Under the pieces are notes generated by a model. The model saw only the letters and a program-made list of their open reading frames with translations. It ran no database searches and was not told where the DNA came from. From DASWZN01 sp036404435 (GTDB taxonomy: Bacteria > Acidobacteriota > Terriglobia > Bryobacterales > Bryobacteraceae): a stretch of 64,000 nt of DNA. A program made the translations under genes and the position numbers. This document shows, piece by piece, positions 49,300 through 57,827 of the stretch; the stretch's first letter is position 1; each line of letters starts with the position of its first letter. The stretch is taken from assembly GCA_036404435.1 (NCBI GenBank), contig DASWZN010000032.1, positions 223,610 to 287,609 on the forward strand, given 5' to 3'.

Positions 49300-51645
49300 A
49301 TGAAAACCCTGGCGCTCGCCGGCTGTCTGCTCCTGCTGTGCCTTCCCGCGATGGCCATCGACCTCAGCGGCTTCGCTCCCATCGCCCCGCTCGCCGGTTT
49401 CACCACGGCGCGCGACGGGATCACGCTGACTTGCCGCGACGGCTCCGAGGTCGCCATCCGCGTGCTCGCTCCCGACTTGGTCCGCGTTCGGGCTGCGTTC
49501 GGCCATGCGCTGCCCGCCCGCGATCACTCCTGGGCCATCGCCAAGACCGACTGGGACGTTCCCGACTGGAACCTCAAAGAAGCGCCGGACGCCCTTCATC
49601 TCAACGCCGGCGAACTCGAAGTGGTGGTCCATCGCACGCCGCTGCTGATTGAGTTTCGCGACGCCGCAACCCACCACGCCATCAATGCGGACCAGCGGCC
49701 GATGATGTTCGATCCCCATTCCGGCGCCGTGGCCGCGGCCAAGAAACTGGGCTTCGACGAGCACTTCTACGGGCTCGGAGAGAAAGCCGCCCGCCTCGAC
49801 AAAAGGCGCGGCCAGTTCTCAATGTGGAATAGCGACACCCCGGCCTACGTCGAAGGGACCGACCCGATTTACCAGAGCATTCCCTTCTACCTCGGCTGGC
49901 AGGACGCCGCCGCCTACGGCATTTTCTTCGACAACAGCTTCCGCACGGAGTTCGACTTCGGGCGTTCCTCGCAGGAATACGCGGCCTTTTACGCCGACGG
50001 CGGAGAGATGAATTACTACTTCTTCTACGGCCCGTCCATCAAGAAGATTCTGGGTCGCTACGCGGAACTCACCGGCCACATGCCGATGCCGCCGATGTGG
50101 GCGCTCGGCAATCAGCAGTGCCGCTGGGGCTATTATCCCGACACCATGGCCGAAGAAGTGGTGCGCCGTTACCGCGCCGACGATCTGCCGCTCGATGCCC
50201 TGTATCTCGACATTGATTACATGGATGGATACCGCGTGTTCACCTGGAACCCCGAGCGGTTCGCCGATCCTACCGCGCTTACCGATAAGCTGCTGCGCCA
50301 GGGCGTGAAGGTGGTGACCATCGTCGATCCGGGCATCAAGTACGATCCGGGTTACACCGTGTTCGACCAGGGGCTGGCGAAGAATTACTTCCTGAAACGC
50401 AAAGACGGCAGCCTGTTTCACGGGAAGGTGTGGCCGGGCGACTCCGTCTACGTGGATTACACTCTGCCCGAGGCCGCCCGCTGGTGGGGCGACCTGCACC
50501 GCGCCTATACCGATCATGGGGTGGCGGGCATCTGGAACGACATGAATGAGCCCTCGGATTTCCTCGACCAGGCCGGCAAGACGCAGACGGACGTGGTCAG
50601 CTATGACGGCGGAGCCAAGACCACCCAGGCGCAGAACCGCAATGTGTTCGCCCTCAACGAGGCGCGGGCGACCTATGAAGGCCTCGAGCGGCTGCGGCCC
50701 AACCAGCGGCCCTACGTCATCACCCGCGCGGGCTACGCCGGCATCCAGCGCTATTCCACCATGTGGACCGGCGACAACAACGCCACCTGGGACGCGCTCG
50801 CCCTCAGCATCCCCATGTTCGAGACCCTGGGCCTTTCCGGCGAGCCCTTCGTGGGCGCTGACGCGGGCGGCTTCATGGGCCGCACCAACGCCGAGCTGCT
50901 CTCCCGCTGGTACCAGGTGGCCTTTCTTACGCCCTTCTGCCGCAATCACGCGGACATTGCGGCGTACGATCATGAGCCCTGGCGCTTCGGCACTTTCTAC
51001 GAAGGCATCATTCGCAAGTACCTGAAGCTCCGCTACCGGCTGCTGCCGTTTCTCTACACCGCCCTCGAAGAGGCGCACCGCACCGGCGTACCCCTGTTTC
51101 GCCCCCTGCTGCTCAACTACCAGGACGATCCGAACACGCTCAACATCGACGACGAGTTCATGGTGGGAGACGCTTTGCTCGAAGCCCCGATCCTGCGGCC
51201 CGGCGAGACGGCAAGACTGGTCTACCTTCCAGCCGGCATCTGGTACGACCACTGGACCGGGCAGCGCTATGAAGGCGGCCGCACGATCCGCGCCGAGGCG
51301 CCGCTAGAAACAGTGCCGCTGTTTGTCCGCGGCGGGGTCATTCTACCCACCGGCCCGGAGATGAATTACGTGGGCGAACGGCCTTCCGACCCGCTGCGCT
51401 TCGAGATCTACCCGGACGCGGAGGGGCGCGCCAGCGGTTCGCTCTATGAGGACGACGGCGCCACGATCGCCTATCGCCAGGGCGTGGTGCGGCGTACGGA
51501 GGTGGCCTATCGGAACGCCGAGGTCGAATTGAGCGCGCCCACCGGAACCTTCCAGCCGGCCCCGCGCCGCCTGGTGTTCTCGCTCCATGGCAGGACCGTC
51601 CAGATCACCGACGACGGCCGGGCCCACCGCGTAGAGCTGCGCTGA
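49300..51645 (+). CDS. GH31 alpha-glucosidase-type glycoside hydrolase, secreted
   Basis: A 781-residue exported enzyme with a signal peptide (MKTLALAGCLLLLCLPAMA). The GH31 TIM barrel has WGYYPDTM and the nucleophile in GIWNDMNEPSDF (about residue 415). The acid/base is in WTGDNNATWDAL (about 489). FYGLGEKAARLDKR is the family N-terminal motif, and C-terminal beta-sandwich domains follow (about 590-781). Members hydrolyse terminal alpha-glucosides or alpha-xylosides; the type cannot be settled here. TAACAT lies 13 nt before the ATG. It stands alone, without a TonB or sugar-transport gene beside it. Confidence 0.94.
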   Translation: MKTLALAGCLLLLCLPAMAIDLSGFAPIAPLAGFTTARDGITLTCRDGSEVAIRVLAPDLVRVRAAFGHALPARDHSWAIAKTDWDVPDWNLKEAPDALHLNAGELEVVVHRTPLLIEFRDAATHHAINADQRPMMFDPHSGAVAAAKKLGFDEHFYGLGEKAARLDKRRGQFSMWNSDTPAYVEGTDPIYQSIPFYLGWQDAAAYGIFFDNSFRTEFDFGRSSQEYAAFYADGGEMNYYFFYGPSIKKILGRYAELTGHMPMPPMWALGNQQCRWGYYPDTMAEEVVRRYRADDLPLDALYLDIDYMDGYRVFTWNPERFADPTALTDKLLRQGVKVVTIVDPGIKYDPGYTVFDQGLAKNYFLKRKDGSLFHGKVWPGDSVYVDYTLPEAARWWGDLHRAYTDHGVAGIWNDMNEPSDFLDQAGKTQTDVVSYDGGAKTTQAQNRNVFALNEARATYEGLERLRPNQRPYVITRAGYAGIQRYSTMWTGDNNATWDALALSIPMFETLGLSGEPFVGADAGGFMGRTNAELLSRWYQVAFLTPFCRNHADIAAYDHEPWRFGTFYEGIIRKYLKLRYRLLPFLYTALEEAHRTGVPLFRPLLLNYQDDPNTLNIDDEFMVGDALLEAPILRPGETARLVYLPAGIWYDHWTGQRYEGGRTIRAEAPLETVPLFVRGGVILPTGPEMNYVGERPSDPLRFEIYPDAEGRASGSLYEDDGATIAYRQGVVRRTEVAYRNAEVELSAPTGTFQPAPRRLVFSLHGRTVQITDDGRAHRVELR

Positions 51646-51742
51646 GATTCCCGCATTCCGGAAAATCTATTTCGCGCCCGCTCAAGCGTTTACGAATCTT
51701 GAGTCCCGGCCCGACAATCCCCCTCGCGTTACGCTCGTGCCG

Positions 51743-52840
51743 ATGGAACTGCGCGGCGAACACCCCAATGTGCACGATCAATGGCGTCCTTGGTCCGAGG
51801 CCGAGCGCCTGCACGTCGTTGCCGTCTACAGCAATCCGCTCCGCTGGCGGAGCCGGCGCGAGCACATGAACGACTTCCGCGAGCACATGGCCACCAGCCG
51901 CAACGCGGTGCTCCATGTCGTGGAACTGGCTTATGGCGACCGGCCGTTTGAAGTGACCGGCGCGGGCAACCCGCTCGATATCCAACTTAGGACCTCCTGC
52001 GAGTTGTGGCACAAGGAGAACCTGGCCAACATCGGGGTGAGCCGGTTCCCAGCCGACTGGCGGTACGGCGCGCAGGTGGACTCCGACTTTCATTTCACCC
52101 GGCCCGATTGGGCGCTCGAGACGATTCACCAGCTTCAACACCACGCCTGGGTGCAGCTTTTCTCGAGCTATTCGGCGCTATCGGGACGGCACGTGCCGGT
52201 GCGCATCTCGCCGTCGTTTGCCTGGTCCTACCTGCATTACCGGCCCGGAACGAGCTGGAAATCGCGGGCGTCGGCGGCGCCCCCCTCAATCGGCGCGGCC
52301 AGTGCGCCGGTCTCGAACGCCGGAAACGGCAAGGGGTCGGTGGCCGGCCTGCTGCGCTCCGCCTCCTGGCCGGACAATCCCGGAGCTACCGGCGGCGCAT
52401 GGGCCTTCACGCGGCAGGGCTTTGAAACCGTGGGCGGCTTCCTGGACTGCTGTATTCTCGGCTCGGCCGACTGGCACATGGCGTTCGGACTTGCCCGCGA
52501 GCCCGACCACTCGATCGAGATGCGCCGGTGCGGCCCGGCTTACGTGAGCGCGATTCGCCATTGGCAGGAGCGCGCCCACAGGCTGGAGGGCGACATCGGG
52601 TGCGTCGAGAACCACGCGGTTCACTACTTCCACGGCAGCTACAGACTGCGCGGCTACGGTGATCGCTGGCAAGTGCTTAAGGACAACGGCTACGACCCGC
52701 AAACCGACATCCAGAGGGACTATCAGGGAGTGCTCGTGCTGAGCGGGAACAAGCCGCGCTTGCGGGACGACATCCGGGCCTACATGCGCAGCCGGGACGA
52801 GGATGCCACAGAGCTAAACGGCGAGCGCCATCTTGTTTAG
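51743..52840 (+). CDS. Glycosyltransferase-like protein (GT-A type)
   Basis: A 365-residue soluble protein. VVAVYSNPLRWRSRREHMNDF opens a GT-A-like fold. GAQVDSDFHF provides a DxD-type acidic motif at about 114-116, and GGAWAFTRQGFETVGGF with GSADWHMAFGL forms the second half typical of galactosyltransferase-like proteins. This type is often seen in phage-related or capsule loci. TACGCT (51730-51735) ends 7 nt before the ATG at 51743; a GTG at 51737 would add two residues. It is 68 bp before the Wza-like gene, so a shared transcript is possible. Donor unknown. Confidence 0.68.
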   Translation: MELRGEHPNVHDQWRPWSEAERLHVVAVYSNPLRWRSRREHMNDFREHMATSRNAVLHVVELAYGDRPFEVTGAGNPLDIQLRTSCELWHKENLANIGVSRFPADWRYGAQVDSDFHFTRPDWALETIHQLQHHAWVQLFSSYSALSGRHVPVRISPSFAWSYLHYRPGTSWKSRASAAPPSIGAASAPVSNAGNGKGSVAGLLRSASWPDNPGATGGAWAFTRQGFETVGGFLDCCILGSADWHMAFGLAREPDHSIEMRRCGPAYVSAIRHWQERAHRLEGDIGCVENHAVHYFHGSYRLRGYGDRWQVLKDNGYDPQTDIQRDYQGVLVLSGNKPRLRDDIRAYMRSRDEDATELNGERHLV

Positions 52841-52908
52841 CGCGCGCGGAAGCTGTGCCGCATCGGACGCAGAATTTAGCGGGCCAAACTGCACTTACAT
52901 ACAGACGT

Positions 52909-53883
52909 ATGCGACGTCTCTGGCTCACACTCGGTCTGTTTGGACTGTCCGGCGTCCCGATCCTGGCCTGCGCGCAAGCGGCGCCGGCGACTGCCGAGGC
53001 CGAGGTCGAGCTTCGCAGCACCTATGTTCTCGGCCCGGATGACCAGGTCACCGTCCGCGCGCTCGACGTCGAGGAGTTTACCGAGAAGCCGGTGCGGATC
53101 GACATGAGCGGTCAGATCCGGCTTTCGCTCGTCGGCCGCATCAAGGCGGCCGGCCTCACCGTGGAGCAACTCGAGAACGGGATCGCCGAGCGCCTCAAGA
53201 GCTACGTCAAGGAGCCCGAGGTGAGCGTCGAGATTGCCGAATTCCGCAGCCAGCCGGTCTCCGTCATCGGCTCGGTCAGGAACCCTGGGGTGCACCAACT
53301 CGAAGGCCGCAAGACGCTGGTCGAGATCCTCTCGCTGGCCGGCGGCCTGGCCGACGATGCCGGCTACAGCGTCAAGATCGCGCGGAGTCTGGAGTGGGCG
53401 CCGATCCCTCTCGCCACCGCCGCGAACGATGCCAGCGGGAAGTACAGCATCGCCGAGGTTCCCCTCAGGCAGATTCTCGATGGCAGCAAGCCTGAAGTGA
53501 ACATCGTGATCAAGCCCTTCGACATCGTCAGCGTCCCGCGTGCCGAAATGGTCTATGTCACCGGGCAGGTGCAGAAGGCGGGCGGCTACGTCCTGCGCGA
53601 GCGTGAAACGCTGTCCGTGCTGCAGACGCTGTCGCTGGCCGGGGGCCTGATCGCGAACGCCTCGGCCAAGAATGCCCGCATTCTCCGTCCCACCGGCGCG
53701 GGGACTAGCCGCGAGGAGATCGCCATCGACCTGAAGCAGATCATGACCGGGCGCGCCAAAGACGTCCCCCTGCGTGCGGAAGACATCCTGTTCGTTCCCG
53801 AAAACGCCCCTAAAAAGGCCATCGTACGTGCCGCGGACGCGGCCATTCAGGTCGCCACGGGCCTGGCCATCTATCACCGCTGA
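52909..53883 (+). CDS. Polysaccharide export protein (Wza/SLBB family)
   Basis: A 324-residue outer-membrane-associated export protein. The signal is MRRLWLTLGLFGLSGVPILA with C21 as a possible lipidated residue. Then a Poly_export domain (YVLGPDDQVTVRALDVEEF at about 43-61, IRLSLVGRIKAAGLTVEQLE) is followed by two SLBB domains (PVSVIGSVRNPGVHQLEG and MVYVTGQVQKAGGYVLRE). This is the layout of Wza-like capsule/EPS channels. The frame is open upstream, but the ATG at 52909 gives a proper signal peptide. No Wzc kinase is adjacent. It likely exports a polymer together with other envelope genes in the window. Confidence 0.9.
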   Translation: MRRLWLTLGLFGLSGVPILACAQAAPATAEAEVELRSTYVLGPDDQVTVRALDVEEFTEKPVRIDMSGQIRLSLVGRIKAAGLTVEQLENGIAERLKSYVKEPEVSVEIAEFRSQPVSVIGSVRNPGVHQLEGRKTLVEILSLAGGLADDAGYSVKIARSLEWAPIPLATAANDASGKYSIAEVPLRQILDGSKPEVNIVIKPFDIVSVPRAEMVYVTGQVQKAGGYVLRERETLSVLQTLSLAGGLIANASAKNARILRPTGAGTSREEIAIDLKQIMTGRAKDVPLRAEDILFVPENAPKKAIVRAADAAIQVATGLAIYHR

Positions 53884-53965
53884 CGAGCGCCGCTCCGTCA
53901 CGGTTGTGGCAGCACCGAACTGCGCGCGTCAGCGAGCGGATATCACTTGAGGAGAACAGGCCAGA

Positions 53966-55162
53966 TCAGCTCACGGGCGCGAGTTCGGCCAGCTTCACCC
54001 AGTAGCCGGGCTGAGACAGGCGGCAACGCGCCGACGGCTCGGCGAAGAGAGGATGCGCGGACATCGACTCCCAGATCGCCTTGAGCGGCTGCTGCCGTAT
54101 ATTTCCGAACGAATGCGGGGTGAAGTCGCAGGGAGAAACGTCGCCGTTGGCGCGCAGATGAACCTGAACGATCCCGGCCGGACAGCCTTCCGCCACGCAG
54201 GGATAGGCGATGCTCGAGAACATGGTCTGGTGAATGATGCGCGGGTAGTCGGACTTGGCCGTGTATTTCGCCCGGAAGTCGACGATCTGCCGGGCATCTT
54301 CCTCGCTCAGCATGCAATCGCGCTGCGCCGACAGGCGCCCCGTGGGAATCACGTCGAACAGAAACACCTCCAGCACGCCAAGCGAACGGGCGAGGTCCAT
54401 CATGGAGTCCAGCTCGCCGTCCCGGATCTTCTCTTTGGTCGCGTAGGTGGATATGCCCGTCAGGATGCCGGCGTCCTGGCAGAGCCTCAGCCCGCGGCAC
54501 GCCTTCTCGGCCAGACCCGGGCGCCGGCGGTGGATGTCATGTTGCTCGGCGTCGAAATGATCCAGGCTGACGAAGACGCCGAAGACACCCGCCTGTTTGA
54601 GCTTCCGAACCGTGTGTTCCAGAAGAAACTCGCCATTGGTGAAGATCGTGCAAACGCTGCGCTGCTTGTCAACCGCGGCGATCAGGTCGTAGATTCTCTC
54701 ATATAGCAGCGGCTCGCCGCCGGTGAGGACCACGCAAGTCGTCCCCAGATCGAGCGTCTGGTCGATGACGCTCTTCAATTCCTCGAAGGTGAGGGCGCTG
54801 TTCTCCCGCCGGGTTGTCTCCTGGTAGTCGACCGCCGAACAGTGCAGGCAGTCGCACTGACAGTTGTACGTGACCGCCATCGTGATGACGTGCGGCGTGC
54901 GCCCGCTCAGGGAGAAATCGACGGCGGCAGCGGCGGGCCGGTTGGGCTGCAGCATGTTCTCCATGATCAGTTTGACCCGGCGCCTGGCCGCGGGAGAGCC
55001 GAGCGGCGGCGTGAGCAGGGAGAAGGCCTTGAAGCCGCCGTCCAACTCGACCAGAGGCTTCCCGCCGACGTAGTAGTTGTCCTGGGCGTGGCGGTAGTTG
55101 GCCATCGTCTCCCGGATCGCGCTTCTTTGCCAGGCCTTCAGATCGGAGCTCATGGGGTGCAA
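53966..55162 (-). CDS. Radical SAM protein with SPASM-like C-terminal region
   Basis: A 398-residue radical SAM enzyme. TYNCQCDCLHC gives the C-x3-C-x2-C motif (about residues 102-109) for the 4Fe-4S cluster that cleaves SAM, and VLTGGEPLL the SAM-binding GGE. The C-terminal region has additional cysteines in YPCVAEGCPAG and VSPCDF, as in SPASM/twitch domains that modify peptides or enzymes. The likely start is TTG at 55162, preceded by TATCTT at 6 nt (minus); an ATG at 55153 is an alternative. No small precursor peptide gene was found beside it. The substrate is unknown. Confidence 0.88.
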   Translation of the reverse strand: MHPMSSDLKAWQRSAIRETMANYRHAQDNYYVGGKPLVELDGGFKAFSLLTPPLGSPAARRRVKLIMENMLQPNRPAAAAVDFSLSGRTPHVITMAVTYNCQCDCLHCSAVDYQETTRRENSALTFEELKSVIDQTLDLGTTCVVLTGGEPLLYERIYDLIAAVDKQRSVCTIFTNGEFLLEHTVRKLKQAGVFGVFVSLDHFDAEQHDIHRRRPGLAEKACRGLRLCQDAGILTGISTYATKEKIRDGELDSMMDLARSLGVLEVFLFDVIPTGRLSAQRDCMLSEEDARQIVDFRAKYTAKSDYPRIIHQTMFSSIAYPCVAEGCPAGIVQVHLRANGDVSPCDFTPHSFGNIRQQPLKAIWESMSAHPLFAEPSARCRLSQPGYWVKLAELAPVS

Positions 55163-55240
55163 TGGACGAAGATATCCTGTTGCAGTCAGTCCGTCAAGTC
55201 CCGCTTGGTAATGGCCGTAATAGCCATAAGCAGGGCAGCG

Positions 55241-56005
55241 TCACGGCTTGGTCAGCAAGGCCTCGTCGAATTCGCTTGCAGCCATATGGGCCTTCTCCGA
55301 GCCGCGATTGACGATCAGCAGACTCGACCCGGCCTGGCCGGCCATTTTGACCTCGACTTGGCTGGCGGACCAGATGCCTCTGGATTGGCGCAAGCCGTAA
55401 TAAACAAAGTCTTTGATTGTCCCCGAAGATCTCAATATCTTCTCGACGCGCACCGGATACAGGCTGTCGCGGTCCAGCCACGACCTCACCAGGGAATACT
55501 GCGACCGGTCGCCTGGGCCCGGCACACTCTTGACGAGATAACATCGGCGCGCTCCGTAGAGGGTCTCGCCGCCGAACGCTTGGTTGCGCCACAGAAAGTG
55601 GTTCTCCAGCAGGTCCTCGTAGGTGAAGCCGGTCTCCAGCACAGCCTCTCCCCAGTTCTCGGGCGGCACCGTCACGGGCCGGCGGTCGCCGGCATGGCCC
55701 CTGCGGATCGAGGCCGGGCCCGTATCGGAGCTTTCGAGCAGCAACCTCACCCTGGCTGCCGGGGGATCCGTCACCGCGCAGAAGATCTTCACGGTTCCCG
55801 CCAACCAGTGCGCTCGAAAAGAGAGCTGGTAGTTTCGGCGTTCGCCCGACGCCGCAACGCGGACCAGCCGTCCGCTGGCGCGAAAATCCGTGGCCGCGCG
55901 GATCGCGCCCAGCCGCGCCATCAGGTCCCGGATGTTCACCGCCGTCCGGTCCTGCGCCATCAGCGCCGCGGGGAAAAGAACGGCTGCGACCAGACCCGGT
56001 CTCAT
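55241..56005 (-). CDS. LolA-like outer-membrane lipoprotein-sorting protein
   Basis: A 254-residue exported protein (signal MRPGLVAAVLFPAALMAQ). The mature part is the incomplete beta-barrel type of LolA/LolB relatives: GRLVRVAASGERRNYQLSF, LDRDSLYPVRVEKILRSS and WSASQVEVKMA are the recurring strands of the outer membrane lipoprotein-sorting family. Its start overlaps the stop of the ABC ATPase gene by 4 bp, so it is the third gene of a coupled operon (permease, ATPase, carrier). It is predicted to move a lipid or lipoprotein across the periplasm with the ABC transporter. Exact cargo is unknown. Confidence 0.82.
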   Translation of the reverse strand: MRPGLVAAVLFPAALMAQDRTAVNIRDLMARLGAIRAATDFRASGRLVRVAASGERRNYQLSFRAHWLAGTVKIFCAVTDPPAARVRLLLESSDTGPASIRRGHAGDRRPVTVPPENWGEAVLETGFTYEDLLENHFLWRNQAFGGETLYGARRCYLVKSVPGPGDRSQYSLVRSWLDRDSLYPVRVEKILRSSGTIKDFVYYGLRQSRGIWSASQVEVKMAGQAGSSLLIVNRGSEKAHMAASEFDEALLTKP

Positions 56006-56673
56006 CCCTCCACCACCCGCCCGTCTCTCAAATGGATGTTGCGGCGGCCCATGCGGGCGATATCTGCCTCGTGGGTCACCAGGACAATGGTCATGTTCCG
56101 CCTGGACTGAATGCCCGCGAGCAGCGCCATGACTTTAGCCGAGTTTTCGCTGTCCAGGTTGCCCGTAGGCTCGTCGCCCAGGAGGATCTCGGGATCGTTC
56201 GCCAGGCTGCGCGCGATCGCCACCCTCTGGCGCTCGCCTGCCGAAAGCTGGTTCGGATACTGGCGCAGACGGTGCGTCATTCCAACTTCTTCGAGCAGCG
56301 CCTCCGCCCGCTGGCGCCGCTCCCGCCCTCCACGTCCGCCTTCGAGCATTGGGATCTGGACATTGTCCAGGACCCGCAGCGCCGGCAAGAGGTAAAAAGC
56401 CTGAAAGATAAAACCGACGTGGCGTGATCGATACGTATCCAGGTCGAACGAGCCAGCCAGGCTGCTGCCGCGGTAGAGGACCTCGCCACTGGAAGGCTGG
56501 TCCAGACCGCCCAGCAATTGAAGCAGAGTCGATTTGCCGCTTCCGCTCGGCCCGCTGATGGTTACGAACTCCCCCCGGGCGATTCCCAGGTCGACGCCGC
56601 GCAGCGCCTGAATACGGCCCTGATCGTACTCCCTCTTCAGGGAGCGCGCCTCCAGCACAAGCCCGTCAGTCAT
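56002..56673 (-). CDS. ABC transporter ATPase (LolD/MacB type)
   Basis: A 223-residue ATPase that powers a mechanotransmission-type (type VII) transporter. Walker A is GPSGSGKST at about 41-49, Q-loop IFQAFYLLP, signature LSAGERQRVAIARSLA, Walker B ILLGDEPTGNLDS, and H-loop VTHEADIA. The NLDS after Walker B is typical of LolD/MacB/FtsE-type ATPases. It overlaps the permease stop by 8 bp and the LolA-like gene start by 4 bp, so all three are translated together. All catalytic residues are intact. Confidence 0.93.
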   Translation of the reverse strand: MTDGLVLEARSLKREYDQGRIQALRGVDLGIARGEFVTISGPSGSGKSTLLQLLGGLDQPSSGEVLYRGSSLAGSFDLDTYRSRHVGFIFQAFYLLPALRVLDNVQIPMLEGGRGGRERRQRAEALLEEVGMTHRLRQYPNQLSAGERQRVAIARSLANDPEILLGDEPTGNLDSENSAKVMALLAGIQSRRNMTIVLVTHEADIARMGRRNIHLRDGRVVEG

Positions 56674-57790
56674 GACGCAAGGCCTCCACGGGAGACAGCC
56701 GGGCCGCGCGCCAGGCCGGGAGCGCTCCGGCCGCCAGTCCGGTCAGTAAGGCAATGGCCAGTGCCTCCCCGGCGTGGAGCGGCGAAATCGACCCGACGGC
56801 GATGTTGGCCGTCATCGGTAGCGCCGCCAGCAGCCGCAGCGCGCCCCAACCGCCGGCCAGTCCCGCCATCCCGCCGATCAGACCCAGCGCGGCGGCCTCC
56901 CACTGGATCAGCGCCATCACGCGCCAGCGTCTCCAGCCCAAAGCGCGCAGAATGCCGATTTCCCTGGTCCGCTCGAACACCGCCATAGCCATGGTGTTGG
57001 CGATTCCCAGAGCTCCCGCCAGCAGAGCGATCAGGGAAGTGCCCCAGGCGATCGAGCGGGCGAAGGAAACGAATTGGTTGTTGTGCGCCCGCTCGCCCGC
57101 CGGCACGGCCTTCAGCCCCGGTACCGCTTTTTCGATCGCCGCCCGGGCCTGCCGTAGGTGCTCCTCCGCCGTCTGTCCGGCCGGCGCCGGCCGCAGGCGT
57201 ACGTGAAATGCGGTGACCTTTCCGTTCAGGTCCGCCAGCTTCTGCAACTGCCGGATGGGCATCATCACGGCGCCCGTCTCCAGGGCCGATCCCCCGCGAA
57301 ACACGCCGGCCACCCGGAACGAAGCGCCCTGGATCTCCATCTCGTCACCGGCTTTCTTACCCAGGTTCCCGGCCAGGACCTCGCCCAGGATCACCTCCGC
57401 CTGTTCGCCCCGGAACGTCCGTCCCTCGAGGAACTGGAGCGGGGCCATTTCGTAAGAGTCCTCCGCCAGTCCGTAGGCCAATGCGTTGACCTCGGGCGTC
57501 AGGTCCATCAGGTTGATCACGACGGGGGACGCCTCAGCCACCACCGGCAACGCGCGGATCTTGTCCCCCGCGCTCTCGTCGACCGTGGTATTCAGAAATG
57601 TTCTCTGCACCACGGCCAGGTCCGTGCCTTCGCTTTGGTAGAGCTTCAGCCACTCCCGCTCGAACGACTTCGAGAACCCCACCAGGGCGACGAACGCGGA
57701 GACGCCGACGGCAATGCCGCACAGAGTGAGGCTGGTGCGCAGCCTGCGGCGTGCGATGTTGATGAGTGCAATTCGAAGCAGCGCCAACAA
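56666..57790 (-). CDS. ABC transporter permease (FtsX/LolC/MacB type)
   Basis: A 374-residue permease with the FtsX/MacB layout. Helix 1 is at about 18-40 (LCGIAVGVSAFVALVGF), then a long periplasmic domain (about 45-235, including EVNALAYGLAEDSYEM), then three C-terminal helices (about 245-370). RTREIGILRALGWRRWRVM is the coupling helix motif contacting the ATPase. The start is TTG at 57790. It follows GAGG, and TACAAT (minus, 57821-57816) lies 25 nt upstream. With the ATPase and the LolA-like carrier it likely extracts lipoproteins or lipids from the inner membrane. Confidence 0.9.
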   Translation of the reverse strand: MLALLRIALINIARRRLRTSLTLCGIAVGVSAFVALVGFSKSFEREWLKLYQSEGTDLAVVQRTFLNTTVDESAGDKIRALPVVAEASPVVINLMDLTPEVNALAYGLAEDSYEMAPLQFLEGRTFRGEQAEVILGEVLAGNLGKKAGDEMEIQGASFRVAGVFRGGSALETGAVMMPIRQLQKLADLNGKVTAFHVRLRPAPAGQTAEEHLRQARAAIEKAVPGLKAVPAGERAHNNQFVSFARSIAWGTSLIALLAGALGIANTMAMAVFERTREIGILRALGWRRWRVMALIQWEAAALGLIGGMAGLAGGWGALRLLAALPMTANIAVGSISPLHAGEALAIALLTGLAAGALPAWRAARLSPVEALRHD

Positions 57791-57827
57791 GACCTCGCTA
57801 TCGCGGGGATGGACGATTGTAGCGCGG

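Noticed and set aside
49819..51252. Long antisense frame through the GH31 gene
   Set aside because: Shadow of codon bias; no domains.
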